Source: an uncultured Bacteroides sp.
Lineage (GTDB): Bacteria; Bacteroidota; Bacteroidia; Bacteroidales; Bacteroidaceae
Assembly (NCBI GenBank): GCA_905201685.1
Contig: CAJKOW010000007.1
Coordinates: forward strand, 1-53,752
Length of the DNA stretch: 53,752 bases
Reading direction: 5' to 3'
Each line of letters starts with the position of its first letter. The first letter of the stretch is position 1. The notes under the pieces are model-generated. The model saw only the letters and a program-made list of their open reading frames with translations, ran no database searches and was not told the origin of the DNA. Shown here in pieces: positions 8,862-17,103 of the stretch. The position numbers and the translations under genes were made by a program.

Positions 8862-9833
8862 TTAAAACAATACGCTTAATCCTACTGCATATGTATTCTT
8901 GAACGGGCTTTCATTCTTGGCCAGTAAATAGCTGAAATCCATTTGGATGTGCGATAAAAGACGGATACCGGCTCCGACTGTGGCATAACTGTTCAGGTTG
9001 CTGTACAGGTTAGTGTATGAATAACCACAACGGACGAACACAAAGCTGTTGTAGCTATATTCTGCTCCGGCTGATGCTCTCAGGGCTTGCTCGTCCAGAC
9101 AGCGGTAGCCAATTTCGCCTCCTACGTTCACCTGATGCTTTTCAGCAACCGGTTTGTTCCACAGAATGCCTGCAGCTATTATGCCGGGTAACTTGTAGTC
9201 TCCTTCGTCAGAGACAACTCCTCCCCATCCGGTAGCTTTTAGTGCGACGTCCAGAAAGGAGGCATCCGCATCGAGTTGAAGACGATAGGTCGTACCTAAG
9301 TCAATACCTATGGCATTGGCAGATCCATCGTATCCCGGATTCCAATGGGCATAGTTGACAACGGCGGAAATACCCCATGCAGAAGACAGGCGGCGTGCAT
9401 AGCCGGCATGGACAGACATGTACTGAGGTTTTAGCCGGTCACCGGTAATGTTGCCTTCATTGTCGGTGGGATACAGATTGTTCCCCCCTGGAGCATAGTA
9501 GCCAATGCCCAACAAAAGTTTGTTATCTGCATCCAGCGAATAGTAGGCTGCAGCATTGATGAGCAGGTTGTTCCGTTCCATATTGTTGGTTGAATTCTTG
9601 GCCCAGGGGCTGTACATGACTCCAGCTTCTACTTTTCGATCGGAGTAGGCAGTGGACGATGCATTTTCGTAGATGGAAAATGCGTTGGGGGCGCTGACGG
9701 CAGTGATGCCGCCCATACCAATGCTGCGGGTACTCTTGTATAATTCAGAAGTGGAAAATATGCCTTGAGCGTTGAGCAGAGAGGTACAAAGCAGACCGCC
9801 GGCCAAGCTGATGGTATGGATAAGATTTCTCAT
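8862..9833 (-). CDS. PorV/PorQ-like outer-membrane beta-barrel protein
   Basis: 323 residues with a signal peptide (MRNLIHTISLAGGLLCTSLL, then NAQG). The mature N-terminus has SIGMGGITAVSAPNAFSIYENAS, the GGA-type motif of the PorV/PorQ family. The rest alternates amphipathic strands (LLLGIGYYAPGG, AWGISAVVNYAHW, YATVGAGIRLL) and ends in an aromatic residue (VGLSVLF), as outer-membrane barrels do. In type IX secretion, PorV is the barrel that shuttles cargo carrying C-terminal sorting domains. Here the upstream co-directional gene, 12 bp away, encodes a subtilase with exactly such a domain. A direct functional link is an inference. It could alternatively be an unrelated fatty-acid-transporter-like barrel. 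Confidence 0.8.
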   Translation of the reverse strand: MRNLIHTISLAGGLLCTSLLNAQGIFSTSELYKSTRSIGMGGITAVSAPNAFSIYENASSTAYSDRKVEAGVMYSPWAKNSTNNMERNNLLINAAAYYSLDADNKLLLGIGYYAPGGNNLYPTDNEGNITGDRLKPQYMSVHAGYARRLSSAWGISAVVNYAHWNPGYDGSANAIGIDLGTTYRLQLDADASFLDVALKATGWGGVVSDEGDYKLPGIIAAGILWNKPVAEKHQVNVGGEIGYRCLDEQALRASAGAEYSYNSFVFVRCGYSYTNLYSNLNSYATVGAGIRLLSHIQMDFSYLLAKNESPFKNTYAVGLSVLF

Positions 9834-9845
9834 GTTCTGATGATT

Positions 9846-12758
9846 TTATTTCTTAATGAAGTTGCCTTTATAAAGGTTTCCTTGATGTTTGATTTCAATA
9901 ATATAGCTACCCGCATTCAGGGAAGACACGTTCAGGCTTGTGGCTTTGTCGGTCGCAAACTCTGTTTGAGTTTCCCAAACGAGGGAACCTGTTGCGCTGA
10001 ATATCCTGATTTGAGCACTTCCTGTGACGTTGGCATTGATGCGTATGTTCAGTATGTCACTTACGGGATTAGGATAGAGTGTGAGCGCAGTTGCTGGGTC
10101 GATTGGTCCGACTGTAACCTTGAACGAGGTTTCTACAGATTCGCCGGCAATATCTTTGGCCTGCACATTGACGGTGGACTGTCCGTTTTGTTTGGATTTC
10201 AGTGTCAGTATTCCGTCTTTGATTGTGGCAGTGGCTGCAACTCTACTGGTGGTGCATAGGTATTGCAGGGGCTCTTCGTTGGCGTCAGTGAAGTAACTGT
10301 CGAGGTTCACTGTAGCTGTTTGTCCCGAACTTGGTATGGTGACATCGGGCAGTTTGCTGTTGAGGACGGGAGCCACATTGGCCACTACCGTGAACGGTAT
10401 CTTAAGTTCTGTCTGTGCTCCACGTTGGTCGGTTGCCACAAGCGATATGACGGAACTTCCTACATAGCCTTTCGAACGGTCATAGGTCAGTGTCACTCTT
10501 GTTCCCTGACGTTTTAAGCTCCAGGTGCCGGTAGCGTCGTTCAGGGCTACTTCCCACTCCTCGTCATCTTCATCTGTCACGTTGAACGTAAGAGTGTAGT
10601 CCTGCCAGTATTGTATCTTTATTTCGGCTGGCAGACTCGTTTCGGGGGTGATGACGGGCGGAATATTAGGTTCGGGTAGGGTAGCGAATGTACCTCCATT
10701 GGTGATGGAAGACACTTGGCGCCATTTGTCTATACCTATGATACCTACATAATAATCCAGATCGGAAGGTACGGGGAAGGTGGTCCACGTCACTTCATCT
10801 CCAACTTTAAGACCTGTTGTATTAATTAGGCTGGGACCTAAATATTCCACGTCAGCTATATCGCCTCGGTTGTTATACTCGATTGGCTTTAATCCTATAT
10901 AGGCTTTGTACAGAGGAAGCGGGTTACCTTCGCAGTCGGCAGTTACTTTCCATTTCAAAGTCAGTGTAGTGGAAGTAGCTTCTACCAGCTGTATTTCGCC
11001 TACGGCAGCAGGAGCAGTATGGGTGGGGGGGACGCCTCCTATCAGAATGTCCACATTGTCCAGTGCTTTCGAGGCATCTATCAGGCCTACGCCCATAAGG
11101 CTTTTATAGTCGGCCATGTCAAGGCGAAATACGTACCCTGTCAGGCTGCTGTTGTCTGATTTTGTACCGTTGAAGTATTCGTCAATCGGATTGGTAGCTT
11201 CCAGTATGATGTCTTTCAATTCAGTGGCAGTAAGAATGCGTCCTTGCTGATAGGCGTATGATGCAGCCAGTGCAGCTACTCCTGATACGTGAGGACAGGC
11301 CATGGAGGTACCCGACATGAAGGCTAATACATAGTCTTCGGCAGATTCTCCGATGCAGGTGCTGATAATGCCGCTGTAGCCCCGGTCGTCAGGCATGAAG
11401 GTCATGTCGCCTCCGGGGGCAGACAGTTTCACCCAGTTGCCATGTCCGGTGCTGTATGAGGGATTGTAGTCGGCAGCGATGTTGGCTACACTGATAAAAT
11501 CGGGATAGGCTGCAGGCCAGAATGGATCTTTTCCGTAGATGTGTCCATAGTTGCCGGCTGCAAAGACAACCAGTCCTCCGTCCAATGGTCCGGTTACGTT
11601 GCCTTTTTCATCTTTTCCTGCATAGTCGATGAAGTATTGATACGCTTCGCGTTCAGCCGAGATGCTTTCGTCAGTATCGTTCAACCAATCTGTGTATCCA
11701 CTATAACCCCAGCTGTTCTGGCAAATGACGGCACCGTTGTCCGTAGCATACTTCACGGCTTCGGAAACGGCAAAGGGGTTGCTTGAATTGCTGGATGAAA
11801 TGCAGCAGGTCATGATACGTACTCCTTCGCCTTTATCACCTCCTCCGGCTATACCGGCAACACCCATGTTGTTGTTGCGAACGGCAGCGATGGTGCCGGC
11901 TACATGAGTGCCGTGAGAACCGACCGGTATGTCAGGGTCGTCACTTGTGAAGTTCATTCCGTGTATATCGTCTATGTAGCCGTTTCCGTCATCATTAACG
12001 CCCGGCTCTCCGTTCAATTCGGCTTCGTTGATCCACATGTTTGCGGCCAGAACGGGGTGTTTGGCCTGTACTCCTTCGTCGAGGACGGCTACGATCACGT
12101 GAGGATCGCCGGTACAACGTTTCCATGCATCGGCAATATTGATGTCGGCACCGGCTTTTGCACCTTCTACCAATGTGCCATCGTTGCGGAGTGACCATTG
12201 CAGGTCAATGTATGTGTCGTTGGCTATCGGGGTTTCGCTGTTATCGGCGCGGGTGACCGGTTGGGCATTCTCGCGCAGGATGATTTTCTTATCTCCGTCG
12301 TTTACGACGAGTGGAAGTGCGAACTGTACGACAGACAGTTCTGTGATGTTCTTCAATTTATTCTCAATATCTTTGGGAGAGATGGAAGAGTCGAACGTGA
12401 TCTTGTACCAGCGGTGCAAACCTGCGCGTCGGGTACGTTCTTCAAATTTGGTTACGGGGAAAAGGCGTTCGATGCCTGTACCTCCTACTTCATCCAAAAA
12501 ATTATCAAAGCGACTGATGCCTGACCGTGTGGCTACACACATGCCCGGATTGGCATTCAGGGTGTTTTCTACTTCGTCGATGGCGTCGTCCTGGAATTTG
12601 ACGAGAATGACGTTGGACAGTGCTTCGGGTGAGGAGTTGATTATTACCGGTCCTTCTTTCTGTGCGGACGAGGTTGAGAGGACGGATATGGAATTATCGT
12701 CCACACAGGCTGTCAGAAGAAAGAGACAGCAGGCTGTGGTTGCTACTTTAAGATTCAT
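9846..12758 (-). CDS. subtilisin-like lipoprotein protease with a type A C-terminal sorting domain
   Basis: 970 residues. The N-terminus has a lipobox (LTAC, Cys18) followed by acidic residues (VDDN), which resembles a Bacteroidetes surface-export signal. Residues about 40-150 look like a subtilase propeptide. The S8 catalytic domain carries D227 (VAVLDEG), H282 (SHGTHVAGT), the oxyanion Asn N403 (AAGNYG) and S485 (SGTSMACPH). An Fn3-like domain (about 585-690) and two Ig/cadherin-like domains follow. The last 80 residues match a T9SS type A sorting domain (LYPNPVSDILNI, SSLNAGSYIIEI, GNFIKK). All catalytic residues are present, so it is probably an active cell-surface or secreted protease. 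Having both a lipid anchor and a sorting domain is odd. It lies between the BACON lipoprotein gene and the PorV-like gene on the same strand. Confidence 0.93.
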   Translation of the reverse strand: MNLKVATTACCLFLLTACVDDNSISVLSTSSAQKEGPVIINSSPEALSNVILVKFQDDAIDEVENTLNANPGMCVATRSGISRFDNFLDEVGGTGIERLFPVTKFEERTRRAGLHRWYKITFDSSISPKDIENKLKNITELSVVQFALPLVVNDGDKKIILRENAQPVTRADNSETPIANDTYIDLQWSLRNDGTLVEGAKAGADINIADAWKRCTGDPHVIVAVLDEGVQAKHPVLAANMWINEAELNGEPGVNDDGNGYIDDIHGMNFTSDDPDIPVGSHGTHVAGTIAAVRNNNMGVAGIAGGGDKGEGVRIMTCCISSSNSSNPFAVSEAVKYATDNGAVICQNSWGYSGYTDWLNDTDESISAEREAYQYFIDYAGKDEKGNVTGPLDGGLVVFAAGNYGHIYGKDPFWPAAYPDFISVANIAADYNPSYSTGHGNWVKLSAPGGDMTFMPDDRGYSGIISTCIGESAEDYVLAFMSGTSMACPHVSGVAALAASYAYQQGRILTATELKDIILEATNPIDEYFNGTKSDNSSLTGYVFRLDMADYKSLMGVGLIDASKALDNVDILIGGVPPTHTAPAAVGEIQLVEATSTTLTLKWKVTADCEGNPLPLYKAYIGLKPIEYNNRGDIADVEYLGPSLINTTGLKVGDEVTWTTFPVPSDLDYYVGIIGIDKWRQVSSITNGGTFATLPEPNIPPVITPETSLPAEIKIQYWQDYTLTFNVTDEDDEEWEVALNDATGTWSLKRQGTRVTLTYDRSKGYVGSSVISLVATDQRGAQTELKIPFTVVANVAPVLNSKLPDVTIPSSGQTATVNLDSYFTDANEEPLQYLCTTSRVAATATIKDGILTLKSKQNGQSTVNVQAKDIAGESVETSFKVTVGPIDPATALTLYPNPVSDILNIRINANVTGSAQIRIFSATGSLVWETQTEFATDKATSLNVSSLNAGSYIIEIKHQGNLYKGNFIKK

Positions 12759-12780
12759 ACGCTTGGTGTTTGAATATTCA

Positions 12781-12818
12781 TGCGGACCGGTAACTGTTTT
12801 TGCAATTACCGGTCCGCA
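12781..12818 (-). terminator. strong hairpin between the BACON and subtilase genes
   Basis: A perfect 13-bp inverted repeat (12781-12793 and 12806-12818, arm TGCGGACCGGTAA) encloses a 12-nt loop. It sits downstream of the BACON gene on the minus strand. No U-run follows, so it may be a weak or partial terminator, or an mRNA-stability hairpin that adjusts expression within the operon. Confidence 0.55.
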
Positions 12819-12833
12819 AGGACTACAATTCGC

Positions 12834-14249
12834 TTATTGTTGGGCGGTAAATGGTGTCATTTCGCCTTCGTATTCGATACTGATTTTATTTTCGTTATCG
12901 TCGAGTACATCAATAATGATAGAGTACTTATCGTCGGGCAATTGTTTCACTGATATCGTTCCACTCTTTATGGGTGCAAACTTAACGCCGTCTTCTGTGT
13001 TTTGTTCCCAATAACTGCCGCTGTTGCCCATGAAGGCGTCGTATGTTCCTTCCAAGGCTGTGAATGGATCAGCTGTCACGAATTGACTGGGGGCTATTTG
13101 ATAGTCGCCTTCCGGCAGTTTGTCGCTTCCTTCATTGCTGGGTGCGAACAGGCGGAACGGTACTCGGTGGCCATAGCCCTGCAGTTGTCCGTTGGGGAGT
13201 ACTTCTACGTTTTTGTCTATCAATTCGAGGTCCCAGGCAGTGATTCCTTCGCAGAAGGTGAAGATGTTGGTCATCAGCATAGTCCCGAATGTGCCTTTAT
13301 CGAGGATAAGGTCATCGGTCAGGTCGGTGTAATAAGGAGGTGTACCCAGATTGCTCATTTTCAATTCGCCACTGAATTCATATACCAGCAGTGTACCATC
13401 TTTCTGTGTGACTTCGATATATAATTCGTAGTTGGATTCTCCATTATATTTCACTTCAACTTTACCACCGGTAATTTCGGTGTATTTGGTTGTGGCCATG
13501 CCATCTTCTACGACGTGATCTTCAAGACGTGAGCCTTCCGGCCAGGGATTGCCCAGCAGGTATTCGCCCATACCCATCGTCATCGGTTGCAGTTCAGTCA
13601 GTTTGCTTGCCGTGTAGGTACCCGGGGTAATGGCAGGATTAAAGAAGTCGTCCGAGTGTTCGGTGAACAGTTCCAGGTTGATGGACCGTCCCTGCGAGAG
13701 TTGGTCAGACCAGTATCCTCCCTTCCCGAAAGGGATCCATTCAAACTCCAAGTCGCTGCATTCTTCTGTGTACAGCTGTATGTTGAACCAGTCGCATCCG
13801 TTTGTCGAATACAGGAAATTGGGGGTGTAATAAGTAATCAGTCCTTCGGCTTTCAGCTTGATGGCTTCCGGTTTGGGCTCTTCTCCGGCTTCCTGCTTTA
13901 CTTCAATGTAGATGTCGTCCACATTGCTTTCGGAATTGGTCGGGGTGATGATGATGCGACTGCTGCGTTCGGCGGTCTGGTTGTTGTCTGCCACCGTGAC
14001 GGTCACCTGCTGCTCATCGAATTCTACGGTTAACCAGTCGGCGGACATGTCCTCCTTCGTGGCCGACCATGTTACATTTTCACTTTCCACCGTGATCGTT
14101 TTAGCTTCATTCCCTGTAGCGGCAAAGGCCAGAGAGGTGGGGTTTGCTTTTAACGAGTATGTCAGCGACGGTTGATCATCCTCGTTGCTGCATGCCGTAA
14201 AAATCATGGCTACGAGAGCCATGGTCAGAAATAATACATTCTTTTTCAT
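12834..14249 (-). CDS. BACON-domain surface lipoprotein, function unknown
   Basis: 471 residues with a lipoprotein signal (FTACSNEDDQ, Cys20). The acidic run after the Cys resembles a surface-export tag. Residues about 33-125 form a BACON domain (KANPTSLAFAATGNE, then WLTVEFDEQQVTVTVADNN). The remainder seems to be two copies of one unnamed module (about 140-300 and 310-470). Both end in a similar strand pattern (GGKVEVKYNGESNYELYIEV and SGTISVKQLPDDKYSIIIDV, each then a short spacer and Y-x-GE). BACON modules usually present or space surface domains, often for binding glycans or proteins. The gene is first in a minus-strand cluster with the subtilase and the PorV-like barrel. Confidence 0.8.
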   Translation of the reverse strand: MKKNVLFLTMALVAMIFTACSNEDDQPSLTYSLKANPTSLAFAATGNEAKTITVESENVTWSATKEDMSADWLTVEFDEQQVTVTVADNNQTAERSSRIIITPTNSESNVDDIYIEVKQEAGEEPKPEAIKLKAEGLITYYTPNFLYSTNGCDWFNIQLYTEECSDLEFEWIPFGKGGYWSDQLSQGRSINLELFTEHSDDFFNPAITPGTYTASKLTELQPMTMGMGEYLLGNPWPEGSRLEDHVVEDGMATTKYTEITGGKVEVKYNGESNYELYIEVTQKDGTLLVYEFSGELKMSNLGTPPYYTDLTDDLILDKGTFGTMLMTNIFTFCEGITAWDLELIDKNVEVLPNGQLQGYGHRVPFRLFAPSNEGSDKLPEGDYQIAPSQFVTADPFTALEGTYDAFMGNSGSYWEQNTEDGVKFAPIKSGTISVKQLPDDKYSIIIDVLDDNENKISIEYEGEMTPFTAQQ

Positions 14250-14317
14250 GATAGTTTTGTTTTTATGTTTCGGTCACGAAAATAATGACTAATCATGAAC
14301 GGTGTATGGCAGCCCCC

Positions 14318-14350
14318 TATCCATATTCTACAAATTGTAGGATATGGATA
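14318..14350. promoter_or_regulatory. 33-bp near-perfect palindrome, candidate operator or terminator
   Basis: Arms 14318-14333 and 14335-14350 (TATCCATATTCTACAA and its near-complement, one G/T difference) are separated by a single base. The site lies 70-100 bp upstream of the BACON gene start and just after the stop codon of the AraC-type regulator. With essentially no loop and no U-run it fits a dimeric protein site better than an intrinsic terminator, though it may do both. Confidence 0.5.
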
Positions 14351-14368
14351 AATTAGTCGCCACAGGTG

Positions 14369-16078
14369 CTATCCGGCTTGTTTCTGGCGTATTTCTTCGC
14401 GCCATTTTTGTGGGGTTTTACCTGTTGTGGCCTGGAATAGCTTATAGAAAGTGGTGGGCGATTTGAATCCTACATCGGCCAGGATTGCTTTCAGGGGGCT
14501 GTCGTTTTGGGTGTCGGACAGTAGTTCGATGGCTTCCTGAATGCGATATGAATTGATGTAGTAGATGAACGACAGACCGGTCTGCTGCTTGATGGCAGCC
14601 GAGAGGTAAGTGCGGTTGGTGTTGATGAGTTCGGCAGCCTTTTCCACAGTCAGTCCTGCTTCGCGGTAGATGTGTTCTTCTTTCATCTTTTTATCGATGT
14701 GCCTGAACAGGGTATTGGAGTTGTCCGTCTCTTGTGGTGGAGCGGAGTCCGATGGTGAGGAACTCAGCGCGGCCTGTTCTGTCTGCTTTTGTTCGGACAG
14801 CGTATCCGAGTAGAGTTTGAACAAGGTGATATAGGACGCCCGTTTTTGCAGATAGAGGATGGTGAGGAAGACGGAGACAGCTACCAGCAGGATGGCTATT
14901 GACAGGATGACGATGAACTGCTTGTTCTGCTGTGCAAGTTTTTGTTCATTGCTGGCTATGATTTTCTCCTTGACGGCTGTCTCGTACTTGATTCTTAGTT
15001 CGGTGATTTCTTTTTTCTGTCGCATGCGCGTTACGCTGTCTGTTTCCTGAATGTATTTGTCCATGTAGTCGATGGCTTCGGCATATCTTTTTTGCTGGCG
15101 GTAGAGTTTGTACAGGCCGGCATAGAAGTCTTTCCGGTTCCAGTGTGTGTTGGCAGAGTCGGCCAGCGACAGCCCTTTCAGGTAGAGTTTCTCGGCGAGG
15201 GTCTCATGGTGTGTGTCGCAGAGGAATTGGGCGTAGGACAGATATACCAATAGGGTAGAGGACGATACTTTATGGTCTGATTGCTCAAGGGCTTTTTCGA
15301 AGTAGTGTTGGGCCTGGTCGTCTGATCCGATTTCATGGAATATCTTGGCATAGTCGGCATAGGTGGTTGATGCGTCCATGTATCCTTTGGGCATGTTGGC
15401 AATGGCGGTTTCGATGTATTGTTTGGCTTTGGCGTTGTCCCCCAGGTAGTCGAATCGCCAGGCGCATATCTGGGCGGCGTTGAATATCAGCTTGCCGTCT
15501 TTCAGTTTCAATGCTTTGTTGTACAGCTCTTCGGCGCCTTCGTAGGCAAAGCTTTCCTGCAACATGGTGTTGAGGATTGCATAGTTTAAACCGAAAATCA
15601 CGCTTTGTCTGGTGTCTCCACGTTGCTCGGCTAAGTTCAGGGCTTCGGTGACATAAGTCAGTGCCTGCTGGTAGTCGATGTGGGCATAGACGTAGTACAT
15701 GAGCATGGCGTTGGAGTAGGTATAGAATCCCTCGGTGTAGTACTCCGATTTTCTTTCATCGGGTGGTATGTTGGGGATGATGGTGGTAGCTTTGCTCAGG
15801 TATTCCATTGCTTTTTCCGGCCAGTCGGTCTTGATGTAACTTTGGGCTGCTTGTGCCAGGCAGAACAGCTGCAAGGAAGGGCTCTTGCGGGTGGACGGGG
15901 CTCGCAGTATTTCGTTGGAATAGTCGATGATGCCTTGAAAGTCGGCTACTTGCGACAGGTTGTTCATGGTTTTCAGTATTTTCTCCTGTGCTTGCAGCAG
16001 GGGGGAGCAGCAGAATAAAAGCATGAACAGGATGGTGCAGAAATGCGTATGGGGTCTGCTTGCAACGTAAGTCTTCAT
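14369..16078 (-). CDS. TPR sensor/AraC-type membrane transcription regulator
   Basis: 569 residues. There is an N-terminal signal/anchor (FCTILFMLLFCCSPLLQAQE), then about 350 residues of TPR-like helical repeats (for example YADYAKIFHEIGSDDQAQHYFEKAL), predicted periplasmic. A transmembrane helix (FIVILSIAILLVAVSVFLTI, about 388-410) leads to a short linker rich in Ser, Pro and Gln. The C-terminal AraC/XylS domain (about 455-569) contains EKAAELINTNRTYLSAAIKQ and FKSPTTFYKLFQATTGKTPQKW. This hybrid layout is common in Bacteroides and passes a periplasmic signal directly to DNA. It lies upstream of, and in the same orientation as, the BACON/subtilase/PorV cluster, which it probably controls. 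Confidence 0.9.
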   Translation of the reverse strand: MKTYVASRPHTHFCTILFMLLFCCSPLLQAQEKILKTMNNLSQVADFQGIIDYSNEILRAPSTRKSPSLQLFCLAQAAQSYIKTDWPEKAMEYLSKATTIIPNIPPDERKSEYYTEGFYTYSNAMLMYYVYAHIDYQQALTYVTEALNLAEQRGDTRQSVIFGLNYAILNTMLQESFAYEGAEELYNKALKLKDGKLIFNAAQICAWRFDYLGDNAKAKQYIETAIANMPKGYMDASTTYADYAKIFHEIGSDDQAQHYFEKALEQSDHKVSSSTLLVYLSYAQFLCDTHHETLAEKLYLKGLSLADSANTHWNRKDFYAGLYKLYRQQKRYAEAIDYMDKYIQETDSVTRMRQKKEITELRIKYETAVKEKIIASNEQKLAQQNKQFIVILSIAILLVAVSVFLTILYLQKRASYITLFKLYSDTLSEQKQTEQAALSSSPSDSAPPQETDNSNTLFRHIDKKMKEEHIYREAGLTVEKAAELINTNRTYLSAAIKQQTGLSFIYYINSYRIQEAIELLSDTQNDSPLKAILADVGFKSPTTFYKLFQATTGKTPQKWREEIRQKQAG

Positions 16079-16450
16079 TGCGGTTTCGGGTTTAGGGGTG
16101 AAAGATGAAGAAAGGTGTTTCTTTGGAAGGAATACTTCCCGATGCTTTTCCCGTCAGGTTTCTTACTTCAGGCGGATATGGCCCTGATGGAGTTGGATGA
16201 CTATATTATAATAGGTATAAATGTCGGTATGTAGCAAGAATTGTTTCATGATTCCTATTGTTGGTGATGATTAGTTGGGGCAAAAATACGGATAATATTG
16301 CTATTTTTTGGACTGGTATTGGAAAAATATGCTCTTTTTTATCAGGAAATGGTGTCATTTGGTTTTTCAGGCCTTTGCTTGTGCAGGTGTGCTTGCTTTG
16401 CGGCGCCGGTGGGTTGGGGCAACGGGTGTTGCTGCCCGGCGGATATAAAC
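16079..16450. other. upstream region of the TPR/AraC regulator gene
   Basis: There is no gene in this stretch. On the minus strand 16281-16288 reads TATTTTTG, a fit to the -7 consensus. No good -33 is seen, and the leader to the regulator gene would be about 200 nt. Nothing else stands out. Confidence 0.4.
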
Positions 16451-16482
16451 AAAGCCCACAAGTCGTTGAACTTGTGGGCTTT
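16451..16482 (-). terminator. intrinsic terminator of the tRNA-Asp transcript
   Basis: A perfect 12-bp inverted repeat (16451-16462 and 16471-16482, arm AAAGCCCACAAG) has an 8-nt loop. It is followed on the minus strand by a T-rich stretch and lies about 37 bp past the 3' end of the tRNA. Confidence 0.85.
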
Positions 16483-16518
16483 ATCGCTTTCGGATTCTTT
16501 GTTTATTGCGAACCGAAG

Positions 16519-16592
16519 CGGTGCGTACGGGACTCGAACCCGTGACCCCATGCGTGACAGGCATGTATTCTAACCAGCTGAACTAACGCACC
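16519..16592 (-). tRNA. tRNA-Asp (anticodon GTC)
   Basis: A 74-nt cloverleaf on the minus strand. The acceptor stem is GGTGCGT paired with ACGCACC, with discriminator G. The D-arm is GTTCAGCTGGTTAGAAT, the anticodon stem-loop is CATGC-CTGTCAC-GCATG with anticodon GTC, and the T-arm is CGGGTTCGAGTCCCG. The 3' CCA is not encoded and would be added after transcription. G73 is an identity base for aspartyl-tRNA. It is a single gene with its own promoter and terminator. Confidence 0.97.
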
Positions 16593-16634
16593 AGAATTTC
16601 ATTGTTGGGTTGCTATCTCTCTCGATTGCGGATG

Positions 16635-16665
16635 CAAAGGTAGATATTTATTTTGAATCTGCAAT
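16635..16665 (-). promoter_or_regulatory. promoter of tRNA-Asp
   Basis: On the minus strand the -7 box TACCTTTG (16642 down to 16635) matches TAnnTTTG. A 3-of-4 match to TTTG (ATTG, 16665-16662) lies 19 bp upstream. Transcription would start about 35 nt before the mature tRNA 5' end. Confidence 0.65.
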
Positions 16666-16764
16666 AGCTTTATGCACTTTTTTTCTCTTTTGTCTGCATG
16701 ATTGTGTACTTTTTGTTTACAAAGCGGGTGGAGGCCGATGTGTCTGACTGCACAGGGGACCAAA

Positions 16765-16843
16765 GGATAGGACTTAGGGTATCTAAGGATAGGACTTAGG
16801 GGGTCTAAGTATAGGACTGAGGCTATCTCTGTATAGGACTGTG
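16765..16843. repeat. 22-bp tandem repeat array, about 3.6 copies
   Basis: Units start at 16765, 16787, 16809 and 16831 and share ATAGGACT at a fixed position. Units 1 and 2 differ at 2 positions; later units diverge more. The array lies between tRNA-Asp and purU. There is no gene in 16593-17103; besides the repeat it holds the tRNA and purU promoters. Confidence 0.88.
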
Positions 16844-17016
16844 ATTGCCTTTCGCAAGATATTGGGAACCAACGCTTTACGGTTTTGCTTCAAAAGGTAT
16901 GAAATGCTTACAATTTCGCATCGGAAGAAATGCGGTATGACCGAGAAAGCTGTTGGGTGATAAAATTAGGAAAACGGAACTTTAAAGGTGACTTTATAAA
17001 CTTATTGCTTGAAAAA

Positions 17017-17047
17017 TTCGTCATTTAACAATAAATCGTTATTTTTG
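17017..17047 (+). promoter_or_regulatory. promoter of purU/his genes
   Basis: The -7 box TATTTTTG (17040-17047) fits TAnnTTTG. A 3-of-4 match to the -33 element (TTCG, 17017-17020) lies 19 bp upstream. The start codon of purU is 56 bp beyond the -7 box. Confidence 0.65.
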
Positions 17048-17103
17048 CCAGCCTAAAAATAAGTATATTGCAAAGAAGTAATTAATAAAAGAGAATAGGA
17101 ACG

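Noticed and set aside
12781..12818. Firm operon break between BACON and subtilase genes
   Set aside because: The hairpin is strong but lacks a U-run, so full termination is not supported.
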